Assembly (NCBI RefSeq): GCF_000802965.1
Contig: NZ_JSAK01000021.1
Coordinates: 82,873-146,872, forward strand
DNA from: Pseudomonas fluorescens
Lineage (GTDB): Bacteria > Pseudomonadota > Gammaproteobacteria > Pseudomonadales > Pseudomonadaceae
Reading direction: 5' to 3'
Length of the DNA stretch: 64,000 nucleotides
Within the stretch, counting starts at the first letter, position 1; each line of letters begins with the position of its first letter. The position numbers and the translations under genes were made by a program. Positions 1 to 8,806 of the stretch are shown here, piece after piece. The notes below the pieces were generated by a model. The model was not told the DNA's origin. It saw nothing but the letters and a program-made list of their open reading frames with translations, and made no database searches.

Positions 1-879
1 AAGGCATCGCGACTGTGCAGCCAGATTCTCACCGACTACTTCGATTTCGTTCCGGTCTGTCCGGAGGTCGCCATCGGCTTGGGCATTCCGCGCGAGCCGA
101 TTCGACTGGTGGGTGATCCGCATCAACCCGAAGCTGTCGGGACGGTGGACCGCGAGCTAAATGTCACCCGTCCACTGGCCGATTACGCTCGGACAATGGC
201 GGCGGAGCTGGGCGATATCTGCGGTTACATCTTCATGCAGAAATCCCCGTCTTGCGGGTTGGAACGAGTCAAGGTCTATCACGCCAACGGCGCACCGGTG
301 GACGGTGGTGGCCGAGGCATTTATGCCCAGGCGTTCTGCGCCTTGCAGCCTGATTTGCCAGTGGAAGAAGACGGCCGACTCAATGACCCGGTGCTGCGGG
401 AGAACTTCCTCACCCGCGTATTGGCCTACAGTGCCTGGCAGCAATTGTTGCAAGAAGGCCTGAGTCGCCGCGGCCTCACTGACTTTCACTCGCGCTACAA
501 ATACTTGCTGATGGCCCACAACCCGCTGCAATACAAAACCCTGGGTAATTTATTGGGCAACATGGGCAGCAGCGACCCGAAAGAACTCGGCCCACGCTAC
601 TTCAGCGAATTGATGGCCGCCCTGAAAAAGTGCGCCACCCGCCGCACCCATACCAACGTCTTGCAACACATCAGCGGCTACCTGAAACAGGCGATCAGCG
701 CCGAAGACAAGCAGGAAATGCAACACGTGATCGGCCAGTACCGCCACGGCATCGTGCCGCTGGTGGTGCCGCTGACGCTGCTCAAGCATCACTTTCGCCA
801 GCACCCGGACCCGTACATTGCGCAACAGGTTTACCTGCAACCGCATCCGGAAAATCTCAGCCTGCGTAACGCCATCTGA
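1..879 (+). CDS. DUF523/DUF1722 (YbgA-type) protein, 5' partial
   Basis: The reading frame is open from base 1, so the true start lies outside the window. The visible N-terminal part has the DUF523 signature VCPEVAIGLGIPREPIRLV and a KSPSCG cysteine motif near residue 80. The C-terminal part (from about residue 150 to the end) is DUF1722, with the RYKYLLMAHN and YFSELM segments typical of YbgA. Biochemical function is not established. It overlaps the MerR gene by TGATG, which indicates translational coupling in the photolyase operon. YbgA proteins are often found beside photolyases. The family call is secure; the role is not. Confidence 0.9.
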   Translation, partial: KASRLCSQILTDYFDFVPVCPEVAIGLGIPREPIRLVGDPHQPEAVGTVDRELNVTRPLADYARTMAAELGDICGYIFMQKSPSCGLERVKVYHANGAPVDGGGRGIYAQAFCALQPDLPVEEDGRLNDPVLRENFLTRVLAYSAWQQLLQEGLSRRGLTDFHSRYKYLLMAHNPLQYKTLGNLLGNMGSSDPKELGPRYFSELMAALKKCATRRTHTNVLQHISGYLKQAISAEDKQEMQHVIGQYRHGIVPLVVPLTLLKHHFRQHPDPYIAQQVYLQPHPENLSLRNAI

Positions 880-1820
880 TGAAAGCCACACTCGACGCCA
901 GCGCCAGTGAAGACCTCGGCAGCGACTTCAAGAAAGCGCTCGACGAAGGCTGGTTGCCGATCCGTGAAGTGGCGCGGCAGACGGGCGTCAACGCCGTCAC
1001 CTTGCGCGCCTGGGAGCGGCGTTATGGCTTGATCGTGCCGCAACGCACGCCCAAGGGGCATCGACTGTTCTCGGTCGAACATGTGCAACGCATCATGACC
1101 ATCCTTACCTGGCTCAACCGTGGCGTCGCTGTCAGCCAGGTCAAGCAACTGCTCGACACCCCGCAAGCCTTTGACCAATCCGGGGAAAACGACTGGCAAC
1201 TGCTGCGCCGGACGTTGCTGCAAGCGGTCACCCAACTGAATGAACGCACCCTGGATGACACCGTCAACCAGGCCATGGCGCTGTATCCGCCGCGGACCTT
1301 GTGCGAACAATTGCTGATGCCAATGCTGACGGATCTGGAGCAACGCTGGCAGGGCCAGTTCGGCGCGCAGATGGAGCGAGTGTTTTTTTACTCCTGGCTA
1401 CGCAGCAAATTTGGCGCGCGCATCTACCATAACAATCGTCAGTTACACACCGCGCCACTATTGCTGATCAATCAGTCGGACCTGCCACTGGAACCCAATC
1501 TGTGGCTGACCGCGTGGCTGATCAGCAGCGCCGATTGCCCGGTGCAGGTGTTCGACTGGCCACTGCCCGCCGGCGAACTGGCGATGGCTGTCGATCATCT
1601 GCAAGCCCGCGGCGTACTGCTGTATTCCAGCAAAGCCATCAACCTTACGCAGCTGACGAAACTTTTGAATGGCGTCAGTTGCCCAAAAATGATCGCCGGC
1701 CCAACGGTGCGCATCCACCACACCGAGTTGTCCGTCAAAACATTCGTAATTGCTGATTTGTATCTCGCTGAAGATCCCTTGTCGGCCCACCAGGTCCTGA
1801 TTCAGCGAGAGTTAATTTAA
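879..1820 (+). CDS. MerR-family regulator next to photolyase (LitR/CarH-like architecture)
   Basis: 313 aa. Residues about 25-95 are a MerR winged helix-turn-helix (IREVARQTGVNAVTLRAWERRYG, then GHRLFSVEHV). Residues about 110-200 form a helical region like the one preceding cobalamin-binding domains, and the rest resembles a Rossmann-like fold. The DxHxxG cobalamin-ligand motif of true B12 photoreceptors is not visible. This fits the LitR-type regulators of Pseudomonas that control light-inducible genes. Position immediately upstream of phrB suggests control of photolyase expression; that is inference. It starts inside the stop codon of the upstream gene and ends 13 bases before the preferred phrB start. 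Confidence 0.85.
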   Translation: MKATLDASASEDLGSDFKKALDEGWLPIREVARQTGVNAVTLRAWERRYGLIVPQRTPKGHRLFSVEHVQRIMTILTWLNRGVAVSQVKQLLDTPQAFDQSGENDWQLLRRTLLQAVTQLNERTLDDTVNQAMALYPPRTLCEQLLMPMLTDLEQRWQGQFGAQMERVFFYSWLRSKFGARIYHNNRQLHTAPLLLINQSDLPLEPNLWLTAWLISSADCPVQVFDWPLPAGELAMAVDHLQARGVLLYSSKAINLTQLTKLLNGVSCPKMIAGPTVRIHHTELSVKTFVIADLYLAEDPLSAHQVLIQRELI

Positions 1821-1833
1821 CGTGGAAACCACC

Positions 1834-3279
1834 ATGCAACTGATCTGGCTGCGCAGCGACTTGCGCCTGAATGACAACACCGCCCTCTCGCACGCTACAG
1901 CGCGCGGGCCGAGCGTCGCGGTGTATCTGGTGAGTCCGGAGCAATGGCTGGAACACGACGATGCGCCGTGCAAAGTGGATTTCTGGTTACGCAACTTGAA
2001 AGAGTTGAGCCAGGCGCTGGCTGAACTGAACATTCCCCTGCTGATTCGCACGGCCCCGCGCTGGGATGATGCGCCGAAGGTGCTGCTCGATCTGTGCCGG
2101 CATTTGAAGATTGGCGCTGTGCATTTCAACGAAGAATATGGCGTCCATGAAGCCCGCCGTGACGCGGCAGTAACCGAGGTTCTGCACGCCCAGGGCATTG
2201 AGGTTCAGAGCTACCTTGATCAACTGTTTTTCAAGCCTGGCAGTGTGCTGACCAAAACCGGCACTTATTTCCAGGTTTTCAGCCAGTTCCGCAAGGTCTG
2301 CTACGAACGCCTGCACCGGTCGTTGCCGCGCCTGGTCAGCACGCCAACGGTTCAAGCACCCTTGAACATCACCAGCGACGCCATCCCGCTACACATTCAG
2401 GGTTTCGATACACCGACCGAAAGCCTGCGCGCGCTGTGGCCGGCCGGCGAGGTCGAAGCCCGGCGCCGCCTCGACATCTTTACCGACGCGCAAATCGACT
2501 ATTACCAAAGCGAACGAGACTTCCCGGCGAAACCCGGAACCAGCCAACTTTCGCCTTACCTCGCCGCCGGGGTGATTTCCCCCCGACAATGCCTGCATGC
2601 CGCTCTGCAAGGCAATCAGGGCGAATTCGACAGCGGAAATGTCGGAACCGTGACCTGGATCAATGAATTGTTATGGCGCGAGTTTTATAAACACATTTTG
2701 GTGGGTTACCCACGGGTTTCCCGGCATCGTGCTTTCCGCCCGGAGACAGAAGCCCTCGCCTGGCGCGACGCTCCTGAAGAACTCGCAGCCTGGCAGCAGG
2801 CACGCACCGGCCTGCCGATCATCGATGCGGCCATGCGCCAATTGCTGGAAACCGGCTGGATGCACAACCGTTTGCGCATGGTGGTGGCGATGTTCCTGAC
2901 CAAGAACCTGTTGATCGACTGGCGTGAAGGCGAACGCTTTTTCATGCGGCACCTGATCGATGGCGACCTCGCGGCGAACAACGGTGGCTGGCAATGGAGT
3001 TCATCCACCGGCACCGATTCGGCACCGTACTTCAGGATTTTCAATCCGTTGAGTCAGTCGGAAAAATTCGACGCCGAAGGCGTGTTCATCAAACACTGGT
3101 TGCCAGAACTCAACGAGTTGAATAAAAAAGAAGTGCATAACCCGGCGAACATGGGCGGGTTGTTCGGCGTTACCGATTATCCTTCACCCATCGTTAATCT
3201 AAGTGCGTCTCGCGAACGCGCACTGGCTGCCTTCAAGAATCTGCCGTCACGGCAAAATGCCGGAGGTGACTTTGAATAG
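1834..3279 (+). CDS. phrB: Deoxyribodipyrimidine photolyase
   Basis: 481 aa from ATG 1834; an in-frame GTG at 1822 would add four residues, but the product MQLIWLRSDLRLNDN begins as class I photolyases do. It repairs cyclobutane pyrimidine dimers using blue light with FAD plus an antenna chromophore. The N-terminal alpha/beta antenna domain covers roughly residues 1-130. The C-terminal helical FAD-binding domain is clear in LSPYLAAGVISPRQ, WINELLWREFYKHIL, MRQLLETGWMHNRLRM and the WQWSSSTGTDSAPYFRIFNP block. Length equals that expected for Pseudomonas Phr. The small downstream ORF overlaps its 3' end. Confidence 0.96.
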   Translation: MQLIWLRSDLRLNDNTALSHATARGPSVAVYLVSPEQWLEHDDAPCKVDFWLRNLKELSQALAELNIPLLIRTAPRWDDAPKVLLDLCRHLKIGAVHFNEEYGVHEARRDAAVTEVLHAQGIEVQSYLDQLFFKPGSVLTKTGTYFQVFSQFRKVCYERLHRSLPRLVSTPTVQAPLNITSDAIPLHIQGFDTPTESLRALWPAGEVEARRRLDIFTDAQIDYYQSERDFPAKPGTSQLSPYLAAGVISPRQCLHAALQGNQGEFDSGNVGTVTWINELLWREFYKHILVGYPRVSRHRAFRPETEALAWRDAPEELAAWQQARTGLPIIDAAMRQLLETGWMHNRLRMVVAMFLTKNLLIDWREGERFFMRHLIDGDLAANNGGWQWSSSTGTDSAPYFRIFNPLSQSEKFDAEGVFIKHWLPELNELNKKEVHNPANMGGLFGVTDYPSPIVNLSASRERALAAFKNLPSRQNAGGDFE

Positions 3280-3385
3280 CCTACGGCTTGAGTTCAGCCC
3301 GGATCACTTCAATATCGGGGCAATTTATCAACATCTACAGGAGTTGGGCCGGACGATTGCCTGGCTAAAAAGGAGAATGGAATGA
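3272..3385 (+). CDS. Small conserved-position ORF between phrB and SDR
   Basis: Proposed 37-aa product starting at TTG 3272 behind a GGAGGTGAC Shine-Dalgarno sequence; an ATG at 3257 would give 42 aa. It overlaps the end of phrB and its own TGA overlaps the ATG of the following SDR gene (ATGGAATGA), so it would couple translation of phrB to the SDR. I recognise no domain. It could be a genuine microprotein or only a coupling leader. Confidence 0.4.
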   Translation: MNSLRLEFSPDHFNIGAIYQHLQELGRTIAWLKRRME

Positions 3386-4167
3386 GCCTAACACCGCCAC
3401 GACGTTATTGGCTGACCGGTGCAAATAACGGCATTGGCGCTGCGCTGGCCGAAGAAATACTGAAGACCGGCGCTCATGTTGCCGTGAGCTCACGATCGGT
3501 GGCGCCGCTGAAAACATTGGCCCAACGCTTTCCTGGACAAGTGCTGGTCGTGGCAGGCGACTTGACCAACAGCCAGACCGTGCGTGAAATAGGTGAGCAG
3601 ATTGCCGAGTGCTGGGGTTCGCTGGACACGGTCATCATCAATGCCGGCACCAGCGACTATGTGGATGCCAAGCAATTCGATGCCTCTTCTATTGTCGAGC
3701 ACGTGGTGCGTACCAACTTGCTTGCCAGCAGCTACTGCATAGAAGCCTCCCTGCCGTTGCTGCGACATGGCGTTGCACCGCATCTGGTCGGCATGGCCAG
3801 CTCGGTCACTTATCTGCCGCTCCCTCGTGCAGAATCCCCGGGCGCCGCGAAGGCCGGGATGCGTTATCTGTTCGAGTCCCGGCGTATTGATCTGGCACCG
3901 GAAGGCATCGAAGTCACGGTGGTCAGCCCCGGTTTTGTCGATAAACCACTGACGACGGAAAATGATGCGCCCATGACCCTTAACTGGGCCGCGGATGAGG
4001 CTGCAAGGCTGATCTACGCAAGACTCAAGGATCGACCGCTGGAAATCGCGTTTCCGGCGCTGTCCACCGCGACCCTGTGGCCACTTTCGCAAACGCCCGA
4101 TCAGGCTAAGCAGGCAATCGGCACGCCCGAGGTGCGCAAAAATCCGCCAATCACGGATCAACCATAA
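3382..4167 (+). CDS. Short-chain dehydrogenase/reductase-like protein, catalytic Tyr absent
   Basis: 261 aa with a Rossmann fold: TGANNGIG at residues 12-19 binds NAD(P), GDLTN near 59-63, NAG near 87-89, and the catalytic Ser candidate at 140/141. In the YxxxK active-site position the sequence is PGAAK, so Pro153 stands where the proton-donating Tyr should be, while Lys157 is kept. The last 45 residues also look unlike the usual SDR C-terminus. It may be a degenerate or non-enzymatic SDR. It belongs to the phrB operon through an ATGA overlap with the upstream small ORF. Confidence 0.85.
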   Translation: MSLTPPRRYWLTGANNGIGAALAEEILKTGAHVAVSSRSVAPLKTLAQRFPGQVLVVAGDLTNSQTVREIGEQIAECWGSLDTVIINAGTSDYVDAKQFDASSIVEHVVRTNLLASSYCIEASLPLLRHGVAPHLVGMASSVTYLPLPRAESPGAAKAGMRYLFESRRIDLAPEGIEVTVVSPGFVDKPLTTENDAPMTLNWAADEAARLIYARLKDRPLEIAFPALSTATLWPLSQTPDQAKQAIGTPEVRKNPPITDQP

Positions 4168-4279
4168 AACCATATAGGCACGACAATCGGGTCGATGCCC
4201 TTGCTAACCCACTGAGTAGCAATCAAGCGTCCGTCAGACCTTTCACACAGCAACAACCGACTGCCTTACACTGCGCGCC

Positions 4280-4585
4280 ATGAAAACCATCCCCCATACG
4301 CAAATCGCCACACCGGCGGTCACGTGCTCGACCTGTGCAGCCTGCTGCTGTCAGCTTGAAGTCATGTTGATCACCGACACAGGCGTGCCCGAACGGTTTA
4401 TCGATACCGACGATTGGGGCGGGGAAGTCATGTTGCGCCTGGATGACGGCTGGTGCGCCGCGCTGGATCGCAACACGATGATGTGCACCATCTACGAAAA
4501 ACGCCCATTGATCTGTCGGGAATTCGAGATGGGTGCGCCGGAATGCATCGAAGAACGCCAAGGGATTTCGACGGCGTATCGCTGA
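4280..4585 (+). CDS. YkgJ-family cysteine-cluster protein
   Basis: 101 aa. Cysteines at CSTCAACCC, WCAALD, MCTIYEKRPLICREF and PECIEER match the YkgJ family (putative zinc or iron-sulfur cluster binding). The YEKRPLICREFE segment is its hallmark. No function is proven. A short 112-base gap separates it from the SDR gene; a REP element follows. Confidence 0.85.
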   Translation: MKTIPHTQIATPAVTCSTCAACCCQLEVMLITDTGVPERFIDTDDWGGEVMLRLDDGWCAALDRNTMMCTIYEKRPLICREFEMGAPECIEERQGISTAYR

Positions 4586-4604
4586 AAGAGAAACACATAC
4601 CCCA

Positions 4605-4691
4605 GTAGGAGCAAGCTTGCTCGCGATGGCGGCCTGTCAGTCAACATCGAGTTGAATCCGGAACCGCTATCGCGAGCAAGCTCGCTCCTAC
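4605..4691. repeat. REP/BIME palindrome (GAGCAAGC type)
   Basis: Two inverted REP units, GTAGGAGCAAGCTTGCTCGC at the left and its near-complement ending CTCGCTCCTAC at the right, enclose about 30 bases. Such intergenic palindromes are abundant in fluorescent pseudomonads. It lies between convergent ykgJ and pagL genes, where it may also act in transcript 3' ends. Confidence 0.85.
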
Positions 4692-4722
4692 AGGTATGTG
4701 GTAAATCGCTTAGGCAGTATCC

Positions 4723-5241
4723 TTACAACGGCATCGTGTAATGCAACGCGTAACTTTCTACGCCTTGGTTGGGACTGGCGATCCCGGCGTTGGAATAGTG
4801 GGTGGCGCGAATGCCGACTTCATGCCCGCCAGCAAAGCGCAGGCCGACACCTAGGCGGTCCTCGAACTGAAACGCGCTGCCCATGTCGTTGTTTTCCACT
4901 TCGGTAGTGGCGAACACCGCCACGCCAACCCCGAGTTCCACATAGGGTTTAACGCTCTCACCGGCAAACTCGTAAACAAGCACTGGCGAGAACGACAGGC
5001 TGTGGTTGCTGGATTTCTCGTCGCCATCCCAGTAGGTGTAGGCGCCGCTCCAGTAACCGGTCAGGCGACCCACGTCGCTCTGCCACCAACTTTGGTCCCA
5101 ATCGAATTGCATACCCAATCGGTAAGTCATGGTCGATTCACCGGTCTGGCCGACCGCGAACTCCACGCCTGCCGCTTGTGCAGTGTAACTATGCCCCATC
5201 AACGCAGCCGCAATCGCGGCCAAACAGAATAGTCGCTTCAT
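4723..5241 (-). CDS. pagL: Lipid A 3-O-deacylase PagL
   Basis: 172 aa outer-membrane beta-barrel enzyme that removes the 3-O acyl chain of lipid A. The start at 5241 has a GGGAAG Shine-Dalgarno site and gives a signal peptide (residues 1 to about 24, MKRLFCLAAIAAALMG ending AQA). The catalytic triad spacing of PagL is present: His148, Ser150 and Glu162 in HYSNAGI and VESY, the same H-x-S-(11)-E spacing as P. aeruginosa PagL. Alternating amphipathic strands occupy the rest. It lies downstream of murI on the same strand, 118 bases away. Confidence 0.93.
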   Translation of the reverse strand: MKRLFCLAAIAAALMGHSYTAQAAGVEFAVGQTGESTMTYRLGMQFDWDQSWWQSDVGRLTGYWSGAYTYWDGDEKSSNHSLSFSPVLVYEFAGESVKPYVELGVGVAVFATTEVENNDMGSAFQFEDRLGVGLRFAGGHEVGIRATHYSNAGIASPNQGVESYALHYTMPL

Positions 5242-5359
5242 TAGAAACTTCCCTTTCCGAACGATTTCGTTTGGTTTTTTTATTGCTCGACACACACCGC
5301 TATAGAAGTCGACGACTTATCAGAAGTTCACTCCAATTACTCGCTTGCCCCAAGACTTT

Positions 5360-6151
5360 CTATCCTTCAAAGCTTCGCACATCGCCAGCGGTATTCCACA
5401 ATATCGGCAATATATTTCTGAAGTGAGCCGGATCGGCACTGGTCCAGAATTGCGCCGCTCGCGCCGGCCCTTGCGCGAACAAGTTGCGCTCGGCCAAAAG
5501 ACGCTGAAGTTGGCGTGCGACCGCCGCGCCGGTGTCGATCAGGCTGATGTCATCAGGGATCATCTGCTTGAGCAGCGGCCTGAGGAAAGGGTAATGGGTG
5601 CAGCCGAGAATAATGGTGTCCGCACCCTCGCCGAGCAGCGGTGCGACGTAACCGGCCAGCAACTGACGTAACGCAGGGCTGTGCAGATCGCCGTTTTCAA
5701 TATGCTCCACCAACCCGGGGCAAGGTTGAGTGATCACCCGCACGTCGGTAGCGAAGCGGTCGAGCAATGCGGCGAACTTGGCACTCTGCAACGTGCCGGT
5801 CGTGGCCAGCACGCCGACCACCCCGCTACGGGTCGCGGCGGCTGCGGGCTTGACGGCCGGCTCCATGCCGACGATGGGCCATTCGGGATAGTCGCGTCGC
5901 AAGTCCGCTACACCGGCCACGGTTGCGGTGTTGCAAGCCAACACCAGCGCCTTGGCGCCCTGCCGTTGAAAAAAGTCGGCCATCACACTGCAACGCTGGC
6001 GGATAAATTCCGGGGTTTTCTCGCCGTAGGGGATGTTCCCGCAATCAGCGACGTACAACAGGGATTCGTTGGGCAGCAAACGCTGGATCTCGGCCAGCAC
6101 CGACAGCCCACCGACACCGGAGTCGAACACGCCAATCGGCGCTTCACGCAT
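5360..6151 (-). CDS. murI: Glutamate racemase
   Basis: 263 aa; it makes D-glutamate for peptidoglycan. The N-terminus MREAPIGVFDSGVGGLSV, the first catalytic Cys in ACNTAT, and the second in ILGCTHYPF are all present. The ATG at 6151 fits the family length and overlaps the last codons of moeB; longer in-frame starts add residues unlike the family. Last gene of the hemA-prfA-prmC-moeB-murI operon. Confidence 0.96.
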   Translation of the reverse strand: MREAPIGVFDSGVGGLSVLAEIQRLLPNESLLYVADCGNIPYGEKTPEFIRQRCSVMADFFQRQGAKALVLACNTATVAGVADLRRDYPEWPIVGMEPAVKPAAAATRSGVVGVLATTGTLQSAKFAALLDRFATDVRVITQPCPGLVEHIENGDLHSPALRQLLAGYVAPLLGEGADTIILGCTHYPFLRPLLKQMIPDDISLIDTGAAVARQLQRLLAERNLFAQGPARAAQFWTSADPAHFRNILPILWNTAGDVRSFEG

Positions 6152-6899
6152 GCGTGGGCCCACAAATGCTGCAACCCGGATCGCGCTTGACTCGAAGTTC
6201 ACGGAAGCGCGTGCCCAAGGCATCAATCAACAACAGGCGGCCCACCAGCGGCTCGCCGAAACCCGCCAGCAACTTCAGTGCTTCGAGCGCTTGCAGGCTG
6301 CCGACCAATCCCACCAGCGGCCCCACTACACCCGCTTCGCTGCAAGTCAGTTCGGCCTCGCTGCCGTGCCCGTATAAACAGTGGTAGCACGGACTCTCCG
6401 GGCGACGCGGGTCGAACACCGACAACTGCCCTTCGAGACGAATCGCCGCGCCACTTACCAGCGGTTTAACGGCAGCCACGCAAGCGGCGTTGACCGCTTC
6501 GCGGGTGGAAAAGTTGTCGGAGCAGTCGAGCACCAGATCCACCCCGGCCACCGCAGCGGCCAAGGAGTCTTCATCCAGCGCAGTGCGATGGGCGATCAGT
6601 TGAATTTCGGGGTTGATGGCCGTCAGGCGCTTGATCGCCGAATCCACCTTGCTCATGCCGACGCTGTCGGTGTCGTGAATGATCTGGCGTTGCAGGTTGG
6701 TCAGATCAACCGTATCGAAGTCCGCCAGATGCATTTCACCCACACCCGCTGCCGCCAGGTAAAGCGCCACCGGCGCACCGAGACCGCCGAGGCCGACGAT
6801 CAGCACGCGGCTTTCCTTCAACCGCAACTGGCCGTCGATATCGATGTGCTGCAACAGAATCTGCCGGCTGTAGCGCAGCAATTCCTGATCATTCAGCAT
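6144..6899 (-). CDS. moeB: MoeB/ThiF-type adenylyltransferase
   Basis: 251 aa E1-like enzyme that adenylates the C-terminus of MoaD (or ThiS) for sulfur transfer in molybdopterin synthesis. Features seen: GLGGLGAPVALYLAAAGVG ATP-binding loop, DFDTVDLTNLQRQ, catalytic-loop RLEGQLSVFD, and zinc cysteines in CYHCLYG and CSICG. Overlaps prmC by 7 bases and murI by 8, so it is translationally coupled in the operon. ThiF cannot be excluded from sequence alone. Confidence 0.93.
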   Translation of the reverse strand: MLNDQELLRYSRQILLQHIDIDGQLRLKESRVLIVGLGGLGAPVALYLAAAGVGEMHLADFDTVDLTNLQRQIIHDTDSVGMSKVDSAIKRLTAINPEIQLIAHRTALDEDSLAAAVAGVDLVLDCSDNFSTREAVNAACVAAVKPLVSGAAIRLEGQLSVFDPRRPESPCYHCLYGHGSEAELTCSEAGVVGPLVGLVGSLQALEALKLLAGFGEPLVGRLLLIDALGTRFRELRVKRDPGCSICGPTHA

Positions 6900-7723
6900 G
6901 GCAGGCGTCCCAGACTGATGCGTTGATGACCGCCCAGATCGATGCGACTGTGGACTTCTTCAAAACCACTGGTAAGCAGCAGATCGCGCACTGCCTCGGC
7001 CTGATCGTAACCGTGTTCGAGCATCAGCCAGCCACCGGCCTCAAGATGATCCGGCGCCTGGGCGACGATCAAGCGCAGATCGTCGAGTCCGTCGACACCG
7101 GCCACCAACGCACTGGCGGGCTCGAAGCGCACATCGCCTTCCACCAGATGCGGATCGGCTGCTGCAATGTACGGCGGATTGCTGATGATCAGTTGAAAAC
7201 GCTGGCCCTGCAGGGCACTGAACCAATGACTGCTCAGCACCGTGGCGTTGTTCAGGTGTAAGCGTTGGCGGTTGCGTTCGGCCAAAGCCACGGCTTCCAG
7301 CACGCGATCCACGGCGGTGACTTTCCACGCCGGACGCTCGCTGGCCAGGGCCAGGGCGATCGCGCCGCTGCCGGTGCCAAGGTCGAGAACGTTGGCCGGC
7401 GTGGCGGGCAACAACTCAAGCGCCGCCTCCACCAAAAGCTCGGTGTCCGGACGCGGGATCAAAGTGTGCGGTGCGACTTCCAGATCAAGCTTCCAGAAAC
7501 CTTGCTGACCCAGAATGTAGGCCACCGGCTCACCGCCGCGACGGCGCTGCAAATACTCGGCGAAAGTCAGCGCCGCTTCGCTCGGCACGATGCGTTCCGG
7601 CCAGGTGTGCAGAAAACTGCGGGACTTGCCCAACGCCGCCGCCAGCAACAACTCGGCGTCCAGACGCGCCGTGGGCGAATCAGGCAAATCGGCGGCGCGC
7701 AACAAACTGGCAATGATCGTCAT
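6893..7723 (-). CDS. prmC: Release-factor glutamine N5-methyltransferase
   Basis: 276 aa SAM-dependent enzyme that methylates the Gln of the GGQ motif in RF1 and RF2. DLGTGSG (residues 114-120) binds SAM and NPPY (182-185) is the substrate-glutamine motif; the N-terminal helical domain precedes them. Its ATG abuts the TAA of prfA, so its substrate is encoded directly upstream. Confidence 0.96.
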   Translation of the reverse strand: MTIIASLLRAADLPDSPTARLDAELLLAAALGKSRSFLHTWPERIVPSEAALTFAEYLQRRRGGEPVAYILGQQGFWKLDLEVAPHTLIPRPDTELLVEAALELLPATPANVLDLGTGSGAIALALASERPAWKVTAVDRVLEAVALAERNRQRLHLNNATVLSSHWFSALQGQRFQLIISNPPYIAAADPHLVEGDVRFEPASALVAGVDGLDDLRLIVAQAPDHLEAGGWLMLEHGYDQAEAVRDLLLTSGFEEVHSRIDLGGHQRISLGRLPC

Positions 7724-8806
7724 TTACTCACCTATCGCCGCCAGTTGATCGGCCTGGTACTCGGCCAACAACGGCTCGATCACCGCATCGACGCCACCGG
7801 CGAGGATTTCGTCGAGGGAATACAGCGTCAGGTTGACCCGATGGTCGGTGACCCGGCCCTGGGCAAAGTTGTAGGTGCGGATGCGTTCGGAACGGTCGCC
7901 CGAACCCACCAGCAATTTACGTTCGCTGGCGATGGCATTGGCGGCGGCGCTGGTTTGCTGGTCGTTAAGCTTGGCCGACAACCAGGACATCGCACGGGCA
8001 CGGTTTTTGTGCTGCGAACGTTCTTCCTGGCACTCAACCACGATGCCGGACGGCAAGTGCGTAATGCGGATCGCCGAGTCGGTTTTGTTGACGTGCTGAC
8101 CGCCGGCGCCGGAGGAGCGATAGGTATCGACCCGCAAATCCGCCGGGTTGATCTCGATCGCTTCCTGCTCGTCCGGCTCGGGCAACACCGCCACAGTGCA
8201 GGCCGAGGTATGGATGCGACCTTGGGATTCGGTGGCCGGCACTCGCTGAACGCGGTGAGCACCGGATTCGAATTTCAGCTTGCCGTAGACGTTGTCGCCT
8301 TCAACCCGCGCGATGACTTCTTTATAGCCGCCGTGTTCGCCCTCGTTTTCCGAGAGAATCTCCACACGCCAGCCGCGGCGCTCGGCGTAACGCGAATACA
8401 TGCGGAACAGGTCACCGGAAAAAATCGCCGCTTCGTCACCACCGGTGCCGGCACGGATTTCGAGGAACACGTTGCGCCCGTCGTTCGGGTCCTTGGGCAG
8501 CAGCATGCGTTGCAGATTGGCTTCCAGTTCGACCAGGCGTTCCTTGGCTTCGCGGACTTCTTCCACGGCCATTTCACGCATGTCCGGGTCGCTGTCCTTG
8601 AGCAATGCCTGGGCGCCTTCAAGATCGCCCTGCACTTTCAGCAACTGTTTATAGGTTTCGACAATCGGCTCGACTTCCGCGTATTCCTTGGAATAAGCAC
8701 GGAATTTGTTCTGATCGGAAATGACCTCGCCATCGCCAAGCAAGGCGGTCAATTCCTCGAAACGGTCCTGGAGGATGTCCAGCTTATTGAGCAGTGACGC
8801 TTTCAT
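7724..8806 (-). CDS. prfA: Peptide chain release factor 1
   Basis: 360 aa, the expected RF1 length. It terminates translation at UAA and UAG. The SGAGGQHVNKTDSAIR segment carries the GGQ tripeptide near residue 235, and the upstream RAGTGGDEAAIF domain is typical. It overlaps hemA by ATGA and directly precedes prmC. Confidence 0.97.
   Translation of the reverse strand: MKASLLNKLDILQDRFEELTALLGDGEVISDQNKFRAYSKEYAEVEPIVETYKQLLKVQGDLEGAQALLKDSDPDMREMAVEEVREAKERLVELEANLQRMLLPKDPNDGRNVFLEIRAGTGGDEAAIFSGDLFRMYSRYAERRGWRVEILSENEGEHGGYKEVIARVEGDNVYGKLKFESGAHRVQRVPATESQGRIHTSACTVAVLPEPDEQEAIEINPADLRVDTYRSSGAGGQHVNKTDSAIRITHLPSGIVVECQEERSQHKNRARAMSWLSAKLNDQQTSAAANAIASERKLLVGSGDRSERIRTYNFAQGRVTDHRVNLTLYSLDEILAGGVDAVIEPLLAEYQADQLAAIGE

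Noticed and set aside
7265..8797. 510-codon open frame on the plus strand
   Set aside because: Antisense shadow of prmC and prfA; composition is that of a reversed high-GC gene and prfA is unmistakable.
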